NCBI GenBank assembly: GCA_007693915.1
Contig: RECS01000163.1
Coordinates: 1-64,000, forward strand
Direction of reading: 5' to 3'
Length of the DNA: 64,000 nucleotides
From: Saprospirales bacterium
GTDB taxonomy: Bacteria > Bacteroidota > Bacteroidia > Chitinophagales > Saprospiraceae
Under the pieces are notes generated by a model. It worked only from the letters and a program-made list of their open reading frames with translations, was not told the origin of the DNA and did no database searches. The position numbers and the translations under genes are program-made. Shown here piece by piece: positions 18,833 through 27,631 of the stretch. Position 1 is the stretch's first letter. Every line of letters starts with the position of its first letter.

Positions 18833-18967
18833 ATGAAGGCTGGATTAAATGGCATTAATTCAGCCTTCAAATCTCTTTCAGTCCGGAATGGTAATCTTGG
18901 TTATAAGTATGCTATAAAAAAGTTGAAAAAAATGAGTGATGAGGAACTTGCAGTACTCAGGACTTAG
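18833..18967 (+). CDS. Possible 44-residue small ORF
   Basis: Too short for the ORF track. ATG at 18833 to TAG at 18965-18967 encodes MKAGLNGINSAFKSL...KKLKKMSDEELAVLRT: a neutral or Gly-rich start, a basic middle and an acidic amphipathic end. The first codons form one arm of the strong hairpin at 18834-18869, which would hinder translation initiation unless regulated. No promoter box was found directly upstream and no family is recognised. It may be chance. Confidence 0.2.
   Translation: MKAGLNGINSAFKSLSVRNGNLGYKYAIKKLKKMSDEELAVLRT
18834..18869. terminator. Strong 15-bp hairpin between convergent genes
   Basis: TGAAGGCTGGATTAA pairs with TTAATTCAGCCTTCA around a 6-base loop (atggca), a 15-bp stem with one G-U pair. 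It lies 41 bases after the stop of T9SS paralogue 2. No long T tract follows on either strand, so it is not a textbook intrinsic terminator, but it could end or stabilise the transcript. Confidence 0.5.
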
Positions 18968-19452
18968 CGTTGTGGCCTTACAGCAAATCTCAGCCTTCCC
19001 GACCAGTATGGCGAGCTGTAAACGTCCTCAATAATTACCCCCCTGCTTGAGCTTGCATGTATCATTTGCAAACTACTACCATTGTTACTGACTACTATTC
19101 CAACATGTTGCATTTTCCTACCCTTTCCAAAAAATAAAAGATCTCCGGGTACTGCCTGATTGGGTCGAATTCTGGTACCTGATTGTGATTGAGCTGAAGT
19201 AGTTCGCCCCGGATTCATGTTGTGCTGCTGGTGCACATAATACACAAATCCCGAACAATCAAATTGCCTGGGACCAGCCGCACCAAACCGATAGCGACTC
19301 CCAATATAGTTTTTTGCAGTGGATACAATCGGAGATTCAATTCCACTATCAGAAGGCAACTGCTGGGTCATTCGCCCCGTAGAACTACAAGATGAGATCA
19401 ATGAGCTGAAAAATAGCAACCCCAAAGCAAAAAGCAGATAATGAACACGCAT
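18964..19452 (-). CDS. NlpC/P60 family C40 peptidase lipoprotein
   Basis: Predicted cell-wall endopeptidase cutting D-Glu to diamino-acid bonds in peptidoglycan stem peptides. The N-terminal hydrophobic segment ends in SLISSCSS, a lipobox-like site, so it should be lipid-anchored. The NlpC/P60 triad is visible: catalytic Cys in FDCSGFVYYV (near residue 68), His in MQHVGIVV (near residue 118) and a third polar His in MIHASS (near residue 136). The 162 residues hold a single catalytic domain without targeting repeats, like E. coli Spr/MepS. It is convergent with the T9SS paralogue and about 70 bases from the omega-amidase gene on the same strand. Likely involved in wall growth. Confidence 0.9.
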   Translation of the reverse strand: MRVHYLLFALGLLFFSSLISSCSSTGRMTQQLPSDSGIESPIVSTAKNYIGSRYRFGAAGPRQFDCSGFVYYVHQQHNMNPGRTTSAQSQSGTRIRPNQAVPGDLLFFGKGRKMQHVGIVVSNNGSSLQMIHASSSRGVIIEDVYSSPYWSGRLRFAVRPQR

Positions 19453-19520
19453 ACATTCAAGTATTTTGGTCTATATACCACAAAGTTAATGCTTTTTACA
19501 TTAAAAAAGTTTTTAATGTG

Positions 19521-20297
19521 TTAAATTTCTATGCTAAATTTATCTCTGTCATTGAGAAATGGGAAACGTTTGCGGAATGCTGTCAATTCTGAACGATCGA
19601 GTGTTACATTAATAATACCTTCTTTGTCTTCCAGGCTTGCCATGACTTTTCCGGAAAAATCAATCATTTGGGTATCTCCCTGATAGGGGATCTCGTTGCT
19701 GTCGGTTCCGATTCTATTCACCGCTGCGACATAGCACAAATTTTCAATAGCTCTTGACCTAAGTAATTGATTCCATGCGTAGGCGCGCACTTTCGGCCAA
19801 TTCGCCACATAAATCAGTACATCCGTATCATCCGTGTTTCTGCTCCAAACGGGAAATCGCAAGTCATAACAAATTAATATCTTGATCTTCCACTCTTTGT
19901 ACTTTATAGTCAGTAGATTGTTCCCGGGAGAAAATACGCGATCTTCACCTGCATATGAAAACAAATGCCTCTTGTCATAATAATCAAGATTTCCATCCGG
20001 ATAAGCAATTACAGCGCGATTAAAAAATGAGTTCTTTTCCTTAATAATGAGACTGCCGGTGAGTACTACATTATGAATACGGGCTTGGTTTTGCATCCAA
20101 TTGATGGCAGTTCCCGTCATTTCCTCTGCTACTGACTTCGCATTCATGGTGAATCCTGTGGTAAACATTTCAGGAAGTACAACTACATCGGTAGGGATCA
20201 TTTTACCAAGTAGTTTGTTAGCCATGAGGAGATTCTGTTCGGGGTTTTCCCATGCTAAATCCCATTGAAGGAGAGATACTCTTAAATTTTGCATCAT
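19521..20297 (-). CDS. Nitrilase-superfamily amidohydrolase, omega-amidase (YafV-like)
   Basis: Carbon-nitrogen hydrolase, most like omega-amidase, which converts 2-oxoglutaramate or 2-oxosuccinamate into 2-oxo acids and ammonia, a repair and salvage step after glutamine transamination. The Glu-Lys-Cys triad is visible in VLPEMFTTGFTMN (near residue 42), YYDKRHLFSY (near residue 110) and ILICYDLRFPVW (near residue 145). The length of 258 residues is standard. Two adjacent Met codons at the start make 20297 or 20294 equally possible. It lies downstream of rplY on the same strand, but a terminator at 20381-20418 separates them. Cytoplasmic. Confidence 0.87.
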   Translation of the reverse strand: MMQNLRVSLLQWDLAWENPEQNLLMANKLLGKMIPTDVVVLPEMFTTGFTMNAKSVAEEMTGTAINWMQNQARIHNVVLTGSLIIKEKNSFFNRAVIAYPDGNLDYYDKRHLFSYAGEDRVFSPGNNLLTIKYKEWKIKILICYDLRFPVWSRNTDDTDVLIYVANWPKVRAYAWNQLLRSRAIENLCYVAAVNRIGTDSNEIPYQGDTQMIDFSGKVMASLEDKEGIINVTLDRSELTAFRKRFPFLNDRDKFSIEI

Positions 20298-20380
20298 GCC
20301 GGCTTTTTATGGTAGATAAAGGTTTTTGTGCCCAATTTTAAAAAATAAATATAGTCAATAATCAGGACAATCAAAACAAA

Positions 20381-20418
20381 AAAAAGGAGTAGAACCATCT
20401 CAGATTCCACTCCTTTTT
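20381..20418 (-). terminator. Intrinsic terminator after rplY
   Basis: Read on the minus strand, AAAAAGGAGT pairs with ACTCCTTTTT around an 18-base partly paired loop, followed by a run of T residues. It sits about 30 bases beyond the rplY stop codon. Confidence 0.8.
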
Positions 20419-20450
20419 TTATTTCAGTTATAAAGACTTAACTTATTTAT

Positions 20451-21062
20451 TTAAACTGCGGCAGGTTTAGGTGCTGCACCTGCTTCTTTAGCTTGTTTAG
20501 CTGATGCAGATTTAAGGGCTCTTGGTATTTCTACTGATACTACAGGAATACTCTGTGAATTCATAATTTCAATTCCCTCTGGAATCTTTATATCACTGAT
20601 TCTTTTTGACTGACCAAGACCTAGACCGGTAATATCGACAAATAGTTCATTAACCAGATTTTCCGGTGAGGCTTTTATTTTTACCTTTCTGATCAGTTTC
20701 TGAAGCTTACCACCTGCTTTGACACCGTCGGAAGTACCCTTAACTCGTAAAGGAATACTCGTTTTAATGGGAGTACCTTCTATCAATTTTTGAAAATCCG
20801 CATGAAGAATTTCTTCGGTTACCGGATGAAATTGAATATCTTTAAGTATACACTTATGGGTATCTCCGTTTACTGAAATCTCTGCTAATCTAAAATCTGA
20901 GGTATATACCAGATTCTTAAAACTTGCAGGATCACATTTTATATGAATGTTACCTTTTTCAGAATAGATAACTGAAGGCACCATACCGTTTCTTCTTGCT
21001 GTATTGGAAGATTGTTTTCCAAGATTTTCTCTTACTTCAGCTTGTATTGCTACACTTTCCAT
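20451..21062 (-). CDS. rplY: 50S ribosomal protein L25 (CTC/TL5 long form)
   Basis: Binds 5S rRNA in the large ribosomal subunit. The N-terminal L25 domain (about residues 1-95) shows RENLGKQSSNTARRNGMVPSVIY and FHPVTEEILHADF. The C-terminal TL5-type extension (about 95-185) shows IPLRVKGTSDGVKAGGKLQ. The tail is Ala/Lys/Pro-rich. At 203 residues it is the long CTC form common in Bacteroidota, not the ~94-residue E. coli protein. A good promoter lies just upstream. prs is upstream on the same strand, the same gene order as in many bacteria where prs and ctc are neighbours. Confidence 0.95.
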   Translation of the reverse strand: MESVAIQAEVRENLGKQSSNTARRNGMVPSVIYSEKGNIHIKCDPASFKNLVYTSDFRLAEISVNGDTHKCILKDIQFHPVTEEILHADFQKLIEGTPIKTSIPLRVKGTSDGVKAGGKLQKLIRKVKIKASPENLVNELFVDITGLGLGQSKRISDIKIPEGIEIMNSQSIPVVSVEIPRALKSASAKQAKEAGAAPKPAAV

Positions 21063-21096
21063 GATAATAAAAATTTAAGCTATTTCAAAAGGACTG

Positions 21097-21123
21097 CAAA
21101 GATAAGTAAAGTCCTGAATACAA
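21097..21123 (-). promoter_or_regulatory. Promoter for rplY
   Basis: On the minus strand TATCTTTG (21104-21097) is a full -7 match. A TTG (21123-21121) lies 16 bases upstream. The predicted transcript leader is about 30 bases. Confidence 0.6.
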
Positions 21124-21211
21124 GAGTTGTATTTTAACTAAAAAAATCAGCTTTTATCAAAAAAACATTTGAGTTAATTGAAAAACCTATTTAATTTTAG
21201 ATACTACATGT

Positions 21212-22138
21212 TTACTCAATATACAAGGCAGAAATAGATCTGTGCTCATGAGTGTTTCTAATGGCTTTGGCAAAGAGTGGGGCGACACTGATCACAGAAA
21301 TTTTTGATGATTCTTTCTTGAGGGGAATAGTATTGGTTACAATAAGCTCATCTATTTTGGAGTTTTCAATGTTTTCATATGCATTACCGGAGAGCACTGG
21401 GTGAGTGCATATTGCTTTGACTGAAGCGGCACCTTTTTCCATCAATGCATCTGCTGCTTTGCATAGAGTTCCTGCTGTATCCACAATGTCGTCAACTAAA
21501 ATAACCTCTGCATCTTTGACGTCACCGATGACGATAATTTCAGCTACCTTATTAGCGGTTTCTCTTCGTTTATCACATATGACCAGGTCATTACCAAAAT
21601 ACTTAGCGTATTGGCGAGCTCTTTTTACACCACCTACATCCGGCGAGGCAAACTTTACCTTGCTCAGGTCTTTGTTTTTCAAATAAGGGATAAATATAGC
21701 ATTGCCCTTTAAGTGGTCAACCGGAATATCAAAAAAGCCTTGGATCTGATCTGCATGAAAATCCAATGTCATCACTCTGTGTGCACCTGCTGCCTGCAAT
21801 AAATTAGCAATCATTTTAGCTGAAATAGGCACTCTCGCTTTGTCTTTTCTATCCTGGCGTGCATATCCAAAATATGGAATAACAGCAGTAATATAATCAG
21901 CTGATGCCCTTTTGGCTGTATCGATCATCAGTAATAATTCCAACAAATTTTCAGCGGGAGCAAAGGTGCTTTGTATGAGAAAAGTAAACCCTCCGCGAAC
22001 GGATTCGCATATTTCTGTTTGTATTTCACCGTCACTAAATTGATGAAACTTGATTTTGCCCGGTTCGGCACCATAGCGCTCAATAATCTCATTAGCAAGG
22101 TATTGCGTTTGAGAACCTGAAAATAGTTTAACTTCCAT
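21212..22138 (-). CDS. prs: Ribose-phosphate pyrophosphokinase
   Basis: Makes PRPP from ribose 5-phosphate and ATP, feeding purine, pyrimidine, His, Trp and NAD synthesis. Characteristic motifs are FSDGEIQTEICESVRGG (near residue 36), YFGYARQDRKDKARVPISAK (near residues 92-111, ATP-binding flexible loop), TLDFHADQIQGFFDIPVDHL and VILVDDIVDTAGTLCKAAD (near residue 212, PRPP loop). The length of 308 residues is the normal class I size. It is followed by rplY after about 150 bases with its own promoter. Cytoplasmic hexamer in known members. Confidence 0.97.
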   Translation of the reverse strand: MEVKLFSGSQTQYLANEIIERYGAEPGKIKFHQFSDGEIQTEICESVRGGFTFLIQSTFAPAENLLELLLMIDTAKRASADYITAVIPYFGYARQDRKDKARVPISAKMIANLLQAAGAHRVMTLDFHADQIQGFFDIPVDHLKGNAIFIPYLKNKDLSKVKFASPDVGGVKRARQYAKYFGNDLVICDKRRETANKVAEIIVIGDVKDAEVILVDDIVDTAGTLCKAADALMEKGAASVKAICTHPVLSGNAYENIENSKIDELIVTNTIPLKKESSKISVISVAPLFAKAIRNTHEHRSISALYIE

Positions 22139-22172
22139 AATTTGGGGATAATTGGGATGAATTTACAAAAAG

Positions 22173-22204
22173 CAAAGTTAAGAACTTTTGAATAAAGTGG
22201 CCAA
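22173..22204 (-). promoter_or_regulatory. Promoter for prs
   Basis: On the minus strand TAACTTTG (22180-22173) is a full -7 match and a TTG (22204-22202) sits 21 bases upstream. The expected leader is about 30 bases before the ATG at 22138. Confidence 0.55.
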
Positions 22205-22339
22205 GCTGTGAATATATAATTGCATTCTGTACAAAAATAACGATTTTGTTCAAGCTTCTCAGGCTATTTTTCCATTCTACTCCAGTCCAGTTTAAACTTA
22301 TTTAACTACCTTTAGTTTTGAATCTCTACAGATAGTTTA

Positions 22340-23287
22340 ATGACAGATCAGATAGCAAAAAAATACTCTTTTTCATTACCTCAAAAATTATATCCTGCCA
22401 AGTTATTACTGACAGGAGAATACTCCGTGCTTAATGGGAGTTCTGCCGTACTTATCCCCTTGCCTATCTTTGGAGCACGCTGGAAGAAAATGGATAATTT
22501 AAGGTCAGATTGGAGAGATTTACTTTCCGGATTCCTTAGCTATTTAAGAAAAGATACTTCCGAATCACCGTTTTTGAAAATGAAATCTATGGAAGGAGCT
22601 TTTGAAGCAGGGTACTTTCTGGATTCCAATGTACCTCAAGGATGTGGCTTGGGTAGTTCCGGTGTTTTTTGTGCTGCAATATACGATGCTTTTGGGATAA
22701 AAAATCAGAATGAAACTCCCATGCAAGTCCGAGAGCGTCTGAGGTTGATGGAAAATTTTTTTCATGGAAAAAGTTCAGGTCTCGATCCCCTTGTGAGCTA
22801 TTACAACAAAGCCGTGCACTTGAGATCAGAGGAGATCAACTTCTTTCAAACTGAAGAAGGAGGAGCCAATAATTATATACCCAATGTATGGCTTTTTGAC
22901 AGTGGAAAAAAAAGGTCAACCGCTACTCTGGTAAATTCTTTTAATAAACATCTCGAAGACCCTGACAACAGAAAATGCTTTTTTAATGAGTATATGCCTA
23001 TAATAGAAAAAGTAACTCATCATTATTTGAAAGGAGAGTGGGAGGAGTGGTATTCCGGCATTAAGGAAATAAGTCGTCACCAAACGAAAATTTTTAAACC
23101 GATGATACCTGACGACATCTATGAGCTGTGGATCAAAGGTCTTCAATCCGAAAGCTATTACATGAAATTGTGCGGAGCCGGAGGTGGAGGTTTTTTCTAC
23201 CTTTTTTCCAAAGAGCAAGAGGTCTATCTCCCCAAATTCAAGGGGATTTTAATCACAGAATATTTATCAAGTCTTATTGCTGATTAA
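22340..23287 (+). CDS. GHMP family kinase (mevalonate-pathway kinase-like)
   Basis: Small-molecule kinase of the galactokinase/homoserine/mevalonate/phosphomevalonate group. Motif 1 is LLLTGEYSVLNGSSAVLIPL (residues 22-41). The phosphate loop is VPQGCGLGSSGVFCAAI (near residue 98). Motif 3 is LCGAGGGGFFYLF (near residue 280). A SSGLDPLVSYY segment (near residue 148) resembles the mevalonate kinase substrate region. In many Bacteroidota such a gene serves isoprenoid synthesis by the mevalonate route, which is the best guess, but no other pathway gene is in the window and substrate cannot be fixed. Its 3' end overlaps the converging methyltransferase gene by 21 bases. Confidence 0.8.
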   Translation: MTDQIAKKYSFSLPQKLYPAKLLLTGEYSVLNGSSAVLIPLPIFGARWKKMDNLRSDWRDLLSGFLSYLRKDTSESPFLKMKSMEGAFEAGYFLDSNVPQGCGLGSSGVFCAAIYDAFGIKNQNETPMQVRERLRLMENFFHGKSSGLDPLVSYYNKAVHLRSEEINFFQTEEGGANNYIPNVWLFDSGKKRSTATLVNSFNKHLEDPDNRKCFFNEYMPIIEKVTHHYLKGEWEEWYSGIKEISRHQTKIFKPMIPDDIYELWIKGLQSESYYMKLCGAGGGGFFYLFSKEQEVYLPKFKGILITEYLSSLIAD

Positions 23288-23821
23288 CAAAAAAGCGGGT
23301 GGCAAATTTTTGAGAACAAAATTGACCTTTACATTGCCGAATTTACTTTTGTAGAGCCCTTTTTTTACTAATGAATAATGAACCTGAATAAATTTTCCAC
23401 CTGTGCGGATAGCATCACAGCATTGAGTAACAATATCGTCTGCTACAGCATCAGGCATTACCGAAAAAGGCAAAGCTGAAACTACATAATCTACCTGCTC
23501 AATTCCCTGCTCTTTCAGGATGTTTTTTAAATCCTCAGCAGTCCTTTTATAAAAAAGTAGTCTTTCATCATCGAACTTTTCCAAATCTCCAGAGAATGCC
23601 TCATTGATTTCAAAAGCAATCAGCTTCGCATCCGGAGCCATACGTTTGAGTAGTTCACGACTTATCACACCATCCCCGGCGCCAAGTTCAACAATTACAG
23701 GAGCCTTGGAAAAGTCAATCTGGTCAGCTATGTTCCTGCATAAATACCTCGAACTTCTTGTGACGGTACCTACCTCTTTGAGGTTTTTTAGACTCTCTGA
23801 AAAAAAATCCAATCTCTTCAT
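23267..23821 (-). CDS. Class I SAM-dependent methyltransferase, phospholipid N-methyltransferase-like
   Basis: A 184-residue Rossmann-fold methyltransferase. SAM motif I is VIVELGAGDGVISRELLKRM (near residues 41-60), motif II AKLIAFEINEAF, and the post-motif VDYVVSALPFSVMP (near residue 105) resembles PmtA and the KsgA/ErmB group. The N-terminal FFSESLKNLKEVGTVTRSSRYLCRNI is typical of PmtA-type proteins annotated as phospholipid or rRNA adenine methyltransferases. Phosphatidylethanolamine methylation is possible, but the substrate is not proved by sequence. It is convergent with, and overlaps, the GHMP kinase gene. No membrane helix is visible. Confidence 0.75.
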   Translation of the reverse strand: MKRLDFFSESLKNLKEVGTVTRSSRYLCRNIADQIDFSKAPVIVELGAGDGVISRELLKRMAPDAKLIAFEINEAFSGDLEKFDDERLLFYKRTAEDLKNILKEQGIEQVDYVVSALPFSVMPDAVADDIVTQCCDAIRTGGKFIQVHYSLVKKGLYKSKFGNVKVNFVLKNLPPAFLLISNKT

Positions 23822-23941
23822 ATTCCTTTGTTATTATTAGGTCTTGAATCAAAATTAAGTATCCCTAACTCTTAAGAACACTTTCAATCTTTATCAATTA
23901 AAAGAGATTGAGAGATGCTTTTATCGATTCAAAATTTAAAT

Positions 23942-26239
23942 TTAGTTAAAGTTTTTTAATTCCGGGTAGTTTTCCTTCAATTGATTGATTTCCGCCCGCT
24001 CTAGTCTCCTGCCATCAAGATACACTACCAAAAAGGCATTCTGAAATCCTCGGGTATGGACACTTTCCAATAAAGCTGAGGCTGAAGAAAAAGTTCTTTC
24101 AGAACCCAATAAATAACGATAAAAGTCATTACCCATTTGTCTTTCCACAACTGCCGGGATTTGCTCTCTTAGTATTTCATGATCGAAAAGTGATCTGGAA
24201 GCGGCTATCTGCACCCTGAATAATAGCCCATTATCTACGTTCAGATCTCTAAGTTTTGATAAGTTGCCGTCCAAGCCCAAATCTCTTTCAGCCCTTACGG
24301 GACCCTCTATTTTCTCTCCTTTTTCAAACCACATAATATCCACTCTACGATTCAATTGATCATAATGCCATTCATGATTTTCTGTCTGCTCAATAGGAAA
24401 TTGGTTGCCATAGGCTCTCAATTTAATTCTTGAATCATCTGCACCTTTATCTATCAATTCGTTGGCAATTTCTTCTGCTCTTTTTATCGAAAAAAACAAC
24501 TGTCTCGAAAGTGGGTCACTATTATTGGAAAAACTATTTAAAATGATTTTCAAATCTGGATTTTTGGATAAAATGCGTGCCAATTTTGCGGCTTCATTGA
24601 GGTTACTTTCATATAGTATATTGCCTTCTCCATCGTAGAAAAATGAAGCCAGGATAGAGTCCGGTACAATTTCTGTTTTGGCTATGCTATCTATCACTTC
24701 TGTTTCAAAGATTTCGTTCGAATCAATTTCAGTCAAGGCAATCACTCTTTCCTGAATTACTGTATCGGTTTTTGGAATTTCCACATCTGTAATAAGTGTA
24801 TCCGGTTTTAGGGTATCGCTTATGACAATGGGAGGGGAAAAATAAGTGTAAATCATTTCTTTGGAAAGTTCTTTTGAGTGGTCTTCCCATTCAGTTCTAA
24901 AATAGGCAAGATACAGATCGAAACCCCCCAAACCTTCTTTTCGGTCCGAGGAAAAAGCACAGGTTTTTCCATCTAATCCAATCCTGAAATGTCTGTCATT
25001 GCCGGCGGAACTAATCGGCAAACCAATATTTTCAGGATCACCCCACCTATCGACAGATTCAAAAAAATGACTGTGATAAATATCAAATCCTCCAATACTG
25101 CTCAATCGGTTGGAAGAGAAAAATAATTCTTTACCGCCTTTTGTCATAAAGGGATCGATTTCATCCCATTCGCTATTGATATCCGAACCCATATTCACAG
25201 CAGGCAGCCATTTGCCATCGCGAAATAATGAAATATAAAGATCATAGCCACCGAAGCCCCCCGGTCTCGCACTGGAAAAGATCATCAGGGAATCATTCAC
25301 CATGGTTAAACCCTTGTCACCCAATTCCGGCACAAATGGTGATTGAAATCTGTTATCTCTAAAAGACCCGGCACTTGAAATGCCAAAAGTATCGGAAAAA
25401 ACTCGACCAATTTCTCTGGAAAACCCTTTGAAATGGAAAAGTACCCTTCCACCATCTGAAAAATCCATGATAATGTTGTTGAGCGAAGAGTTAATCTCTT
25501 CACTCAGGGATCTTACCTCTTTGAATTGGCCCGAAATAAGGCTTGCTTGAAAAATGTCTAAAGGATAGTGTCCATATACTGAATCCTTTTTCCATTCATT
25601 ATCAATCCTGTCACCAGTGGCTCCTACTCTATTAGACGAGAAATATAACCGTTCAAGTGAGTTGGGTGAAAAAATTGGCTTGATCTCATCTGCCTCTGTA
25701 TTTACCCCGGGACCCATGTTTTCTACCAGCACATCAATTCTTCTTCCCGGGATACGGAGTCCACTTGCTGCCCTGAGGATTTTCTCTGCTACGAGCTCTC
25801 TTTTGGGGTCATCAGGTGCAAGGCCTCTTAAATAGGTTTTATAGTAATGTATGGCATCATCAAACTGAAAAGTATGTTGTAAGAGGCTTGCTTTCAGCCA
25901 AATTAATTCAGGCTCATCTCTGTTCAGACTATCCATTAAATACGATAGATTGTCTTCAAGATCGAAAAACTTACCTCTTTCAAATTGAATGCGGGCTTTT
26001 TGTATTTTCAAATCTATTCTGTTGGTATCCAGTTGCAAAGCTTGGTTTAGCAAAGAGTCTGCTTTCCTGAGGTGCCCAAAAATAAAAAAACTATCTGCTC
26101 TGGATGAAAAGTAGGAGATACTATCTGTCTCTTGCCCGGTCATTTTTAATGGGCTAAAAACAAAAATTAGGATTGAAAAAAGAGTAAACTTTTTACAAAA
26201 ATAAAAAAAGCAATTTTTAAAAATCATTCTCCAAATCAT
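23942..26239 (-). CDS. TPR / PD40 propeller / OmpA-like envelope protein (PorE-like)
   Basis: 765 residues with an N-terminal signal segment, TPR-type helices (about 35-150), PD40/WD40-like propeller repeats (about 175-465: SNRVGATGDRI, FSSARPGGFGGYDLY, FFSSNRLSSIGGFDIYHS, SSDRKEGLGGFDLY), a linker, and an OmpA-like peptidoglycan-binding domain (about 545-655, ending DQLNRRVDIMW). The tail LFRVQIAASRSLFDHE looks SPOR-like. This domain order matches PorE of the Porphyromonas T9SS, which links the machinery to peptidoglycan, but many Bacteroidota have several such proteins. Its start overlaps the E2 stop (TAATG), so it is translated from the birA-cinA-E2 transcript. M5 (26227) is an alternative start giving a cleaner signal peptide. 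Confidence 0.75.
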   Translation of the reverse strand: MIWRMIFKNCFFYFCKKFTLFSILIFVFSPLKMTGQETDSISYFSSRADSFFIFGHLRKADSLLNQALQLDTNRIDLKIQKARIQFERGKFFDLEDNLSYLMDSLNRDEPELIWLKASLLQHTFQFDDAIHYYKTYLRGLAPDDPKRELVAEKILRAASGLRIPGRRIDVLVENMGPGVNTEADEIKPIFSPNSLERLYFSSNRVGATGDRIDNEWKKDSVYGHYPLDIFQASLISGQFKEVRSLSEEINSSLNNIIMDFSDGGRVLFHFKGFSREIGRVFSDTFGISSAGSFRDNRFQSPFVPELGDKGLTMVNDSLMIFSSARPGGFGGYDLYISLFRDGKWLPAVNMGSDINSEWDEIDPFMTKGGKELFFSSNRLSSIGGFDIYHSHFFESVDRWGDPENIGLPISSAGNDRHFRIGLDGKTCAFSSDRKEGLGGFDLYLAYFRTEWEDHSKELSKEMIYTYFSPPIVISDTLKPDTLITDVEIPKTDTVIQERVIALTEIDSNEIFETEVIDSIAKTEIVPDSILASFFYDGEGNILYESNLNEAAKLARILSKNPDLKIILNSFSNNSDPLSRQLFFSIKRAEEIANELIDKGADDSRIKLRAYGNQFPIEQTENHEWHYDQLNRRVDIMWFEKGEKIEGPVRAERDLGLDGNLSKLRDLNVDNGLLFRVQIAASRSLFDHEILREQIPAVVERQMGNDFYRYLLGSERTFSSASALLESVHTRGFQNAFLVVYLDGRRLERAEINQLKENYPELKNFN

Positions 26240-27597
26240 TAGATCTGGCGTTTGGGATCGAAAGCCTCCAGATAATCAGCTATTTTTCTAAGGAAGGCTC
26301 CACCCAAGGCACCATCTACTACTCTGTGATCATAGGATAACGACAAAAACATCATTTGGCGTACAGCGATGAGATCACCAAATTCAGTTTCAATTACCGC
26401 AGGTTTCTTCTTGATGGCACCGGTAGCGAGAATAGCCACCTGCGGTTGAGGTATAATTGGCGTTCCCATAAGGTTTCCAAAGGTACCTACATTAGTGATC
26501 GTAAAGGTTGCGCCATCTATTTCATCCGGTTTCAATTGATTGTTTCTGGCTTTAGCAGCCAAGCCATTGACCTCACCGGCAAGTCCTGCCAGGTTTAGTC
26601 TATCTGCATTTTTAATGACTGGAACTATCAGATTTCCACTTGGTAATGCCGTAGCCATTCCTATGTTGATAAAATTCTTTTTAATGATTTGATCTCCCTT
26701 GACAGAGATATTGACCATTGGAAAATCCCTTATTGCTTTACATATAGCCTCTATAAAAATTGGAGTAAACGTAAGTTTTTCTCCGTATGAGCTCTGGAAA
26801 CTATTTTTATTTTGGCTTCTCCAGTTGAACAAATTGGTAACATCTGCTTCTACAAAGGAGGTCACGTGAGGAGATGTCTTTTTTGATTCCACCATATGAT
26901 GGGCGATCATCTTCCTCATTCTGTCCATTTCGATAATTTCCTCATTTTGACCTGCCTTAACCGGAGCAGTTTGAATTTTTCCAACTTTTTCTGTGACCGG
27001 CGGCTGTGGTGAAGGAGCAGTACGCTGAGTAGCAGGTTGCGGTGGTGTTGCAGCAGGACTTGTTCTGTCTTCAATATAGCTGAGGATATCATTTTTTGTT
27101 ACCCTTCCCGACATTCCACTTCCCTGTATTTGCTCTAACTCCTCAAGACTAACACCTTCAGTTGCAGCAATATTTCTGACCAAGGGACTGTAGAATCGAC
27201 TTGAGGATCCCAATTTACCCGGGCGCATGGCTTTTTCATCGGTTGTTTGCTGAACTGATTCAGAAGCGGCTGCAGAAACCGGCACTTCCTTTTCTTCTTC
27301 TTTTTGCGAAGGACTTTCAGCTACGGCAGGAGTTGCCTGAACTTCCTGGTCTTCTCCTTCAGTTTCTATCTGAGCAATTACTGTTCCTATCTCTACCGTC
27401 TCATTTTCAGGAAAAAGAATTTTAGAAATGATCCCGTCTACAGGAGAAGGTATTTCACTATCAACCTTATCTGTAGCAATTTCAAGAATGGTCTCATCCA
27501 TTTCCACTTTGTCTCCCTCCTGCTTCAACCATTTCAGAATAGTTGCCTCCATAATACTTTCACCCATTTTGGGCATAATCAAATCTACCTTAGCCAT
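26239..27597 (-). CDS. 2-oxo acid dehydrogenase E2 (dihydrolipoamide acyltransferase)
   Basis: Core subunit of a 2-oxo acid dehydrogenase complex, carrying acyl groups on lipoyl-lysine to CoA. The N-terminal lipoyl domain has EIATDKVDSEIPSPVDG (Lys near residue 43). A Pro/Gln/Ala-rich linker, then a peripheral subunit-binding domain (YSPLVRNIAATEGV...GRVTKNDILSYI, about residues 135-172), a second linker and the catalytic acyltransferase domain with YDHRVVDGALGG near residue 425. The KVDSE lipoyl motif is typical of branched-chain and 2-oxoglutarate type E2 rather than classic pyruvate E2. No E1 or E3 gene is in the window. Third in the birA-cinA-E2-PorE-like run, 34 bases after cinA. Confidence 0.9.
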   Translation of the reverse strand: MAKVDLIMPKMGESIMEATILKWLKQEGDKVEMDETILEIATDKVDSEIPSPVDGIISKILFPENETVEIGTVIAQIETEGEDQEVQATPAVAESPSQKEEEKEVPVSAAASESVQQTTDEKAMRPGKLGSSSRFYSPLVRNIAATEGVSLEELEQIQGSGMSGRVTKNDILSYIEDRTSPAATPPQPATQRTAPSPQPPVTEKVGKIQTAPVKAGQNEEIIEMDRMRKMIAHHMVESKKTSPHVTSFVEADVTNLFNWRSQNKNSFQSSYGEKLTFTPIFIEAICKAIRDFPMVNISVKGDQIIKKNFINIGMATALPSGNLIVPVIKNADRLNLAGLAGEVNGLAAKARNNQLKPDEIDGATFTITNVGTFGNLMGTPIIPQPQVAILATGAIKKKPAVIETEFGDLIAVRQMMFLSLSYDHRVVDGALGGAFLRKIADYLEAFDPKRQI

Positions 27598-27631
27598 ATC
27601 GTTTTCAAAATTTTGTGCAAAAATAAGATTT

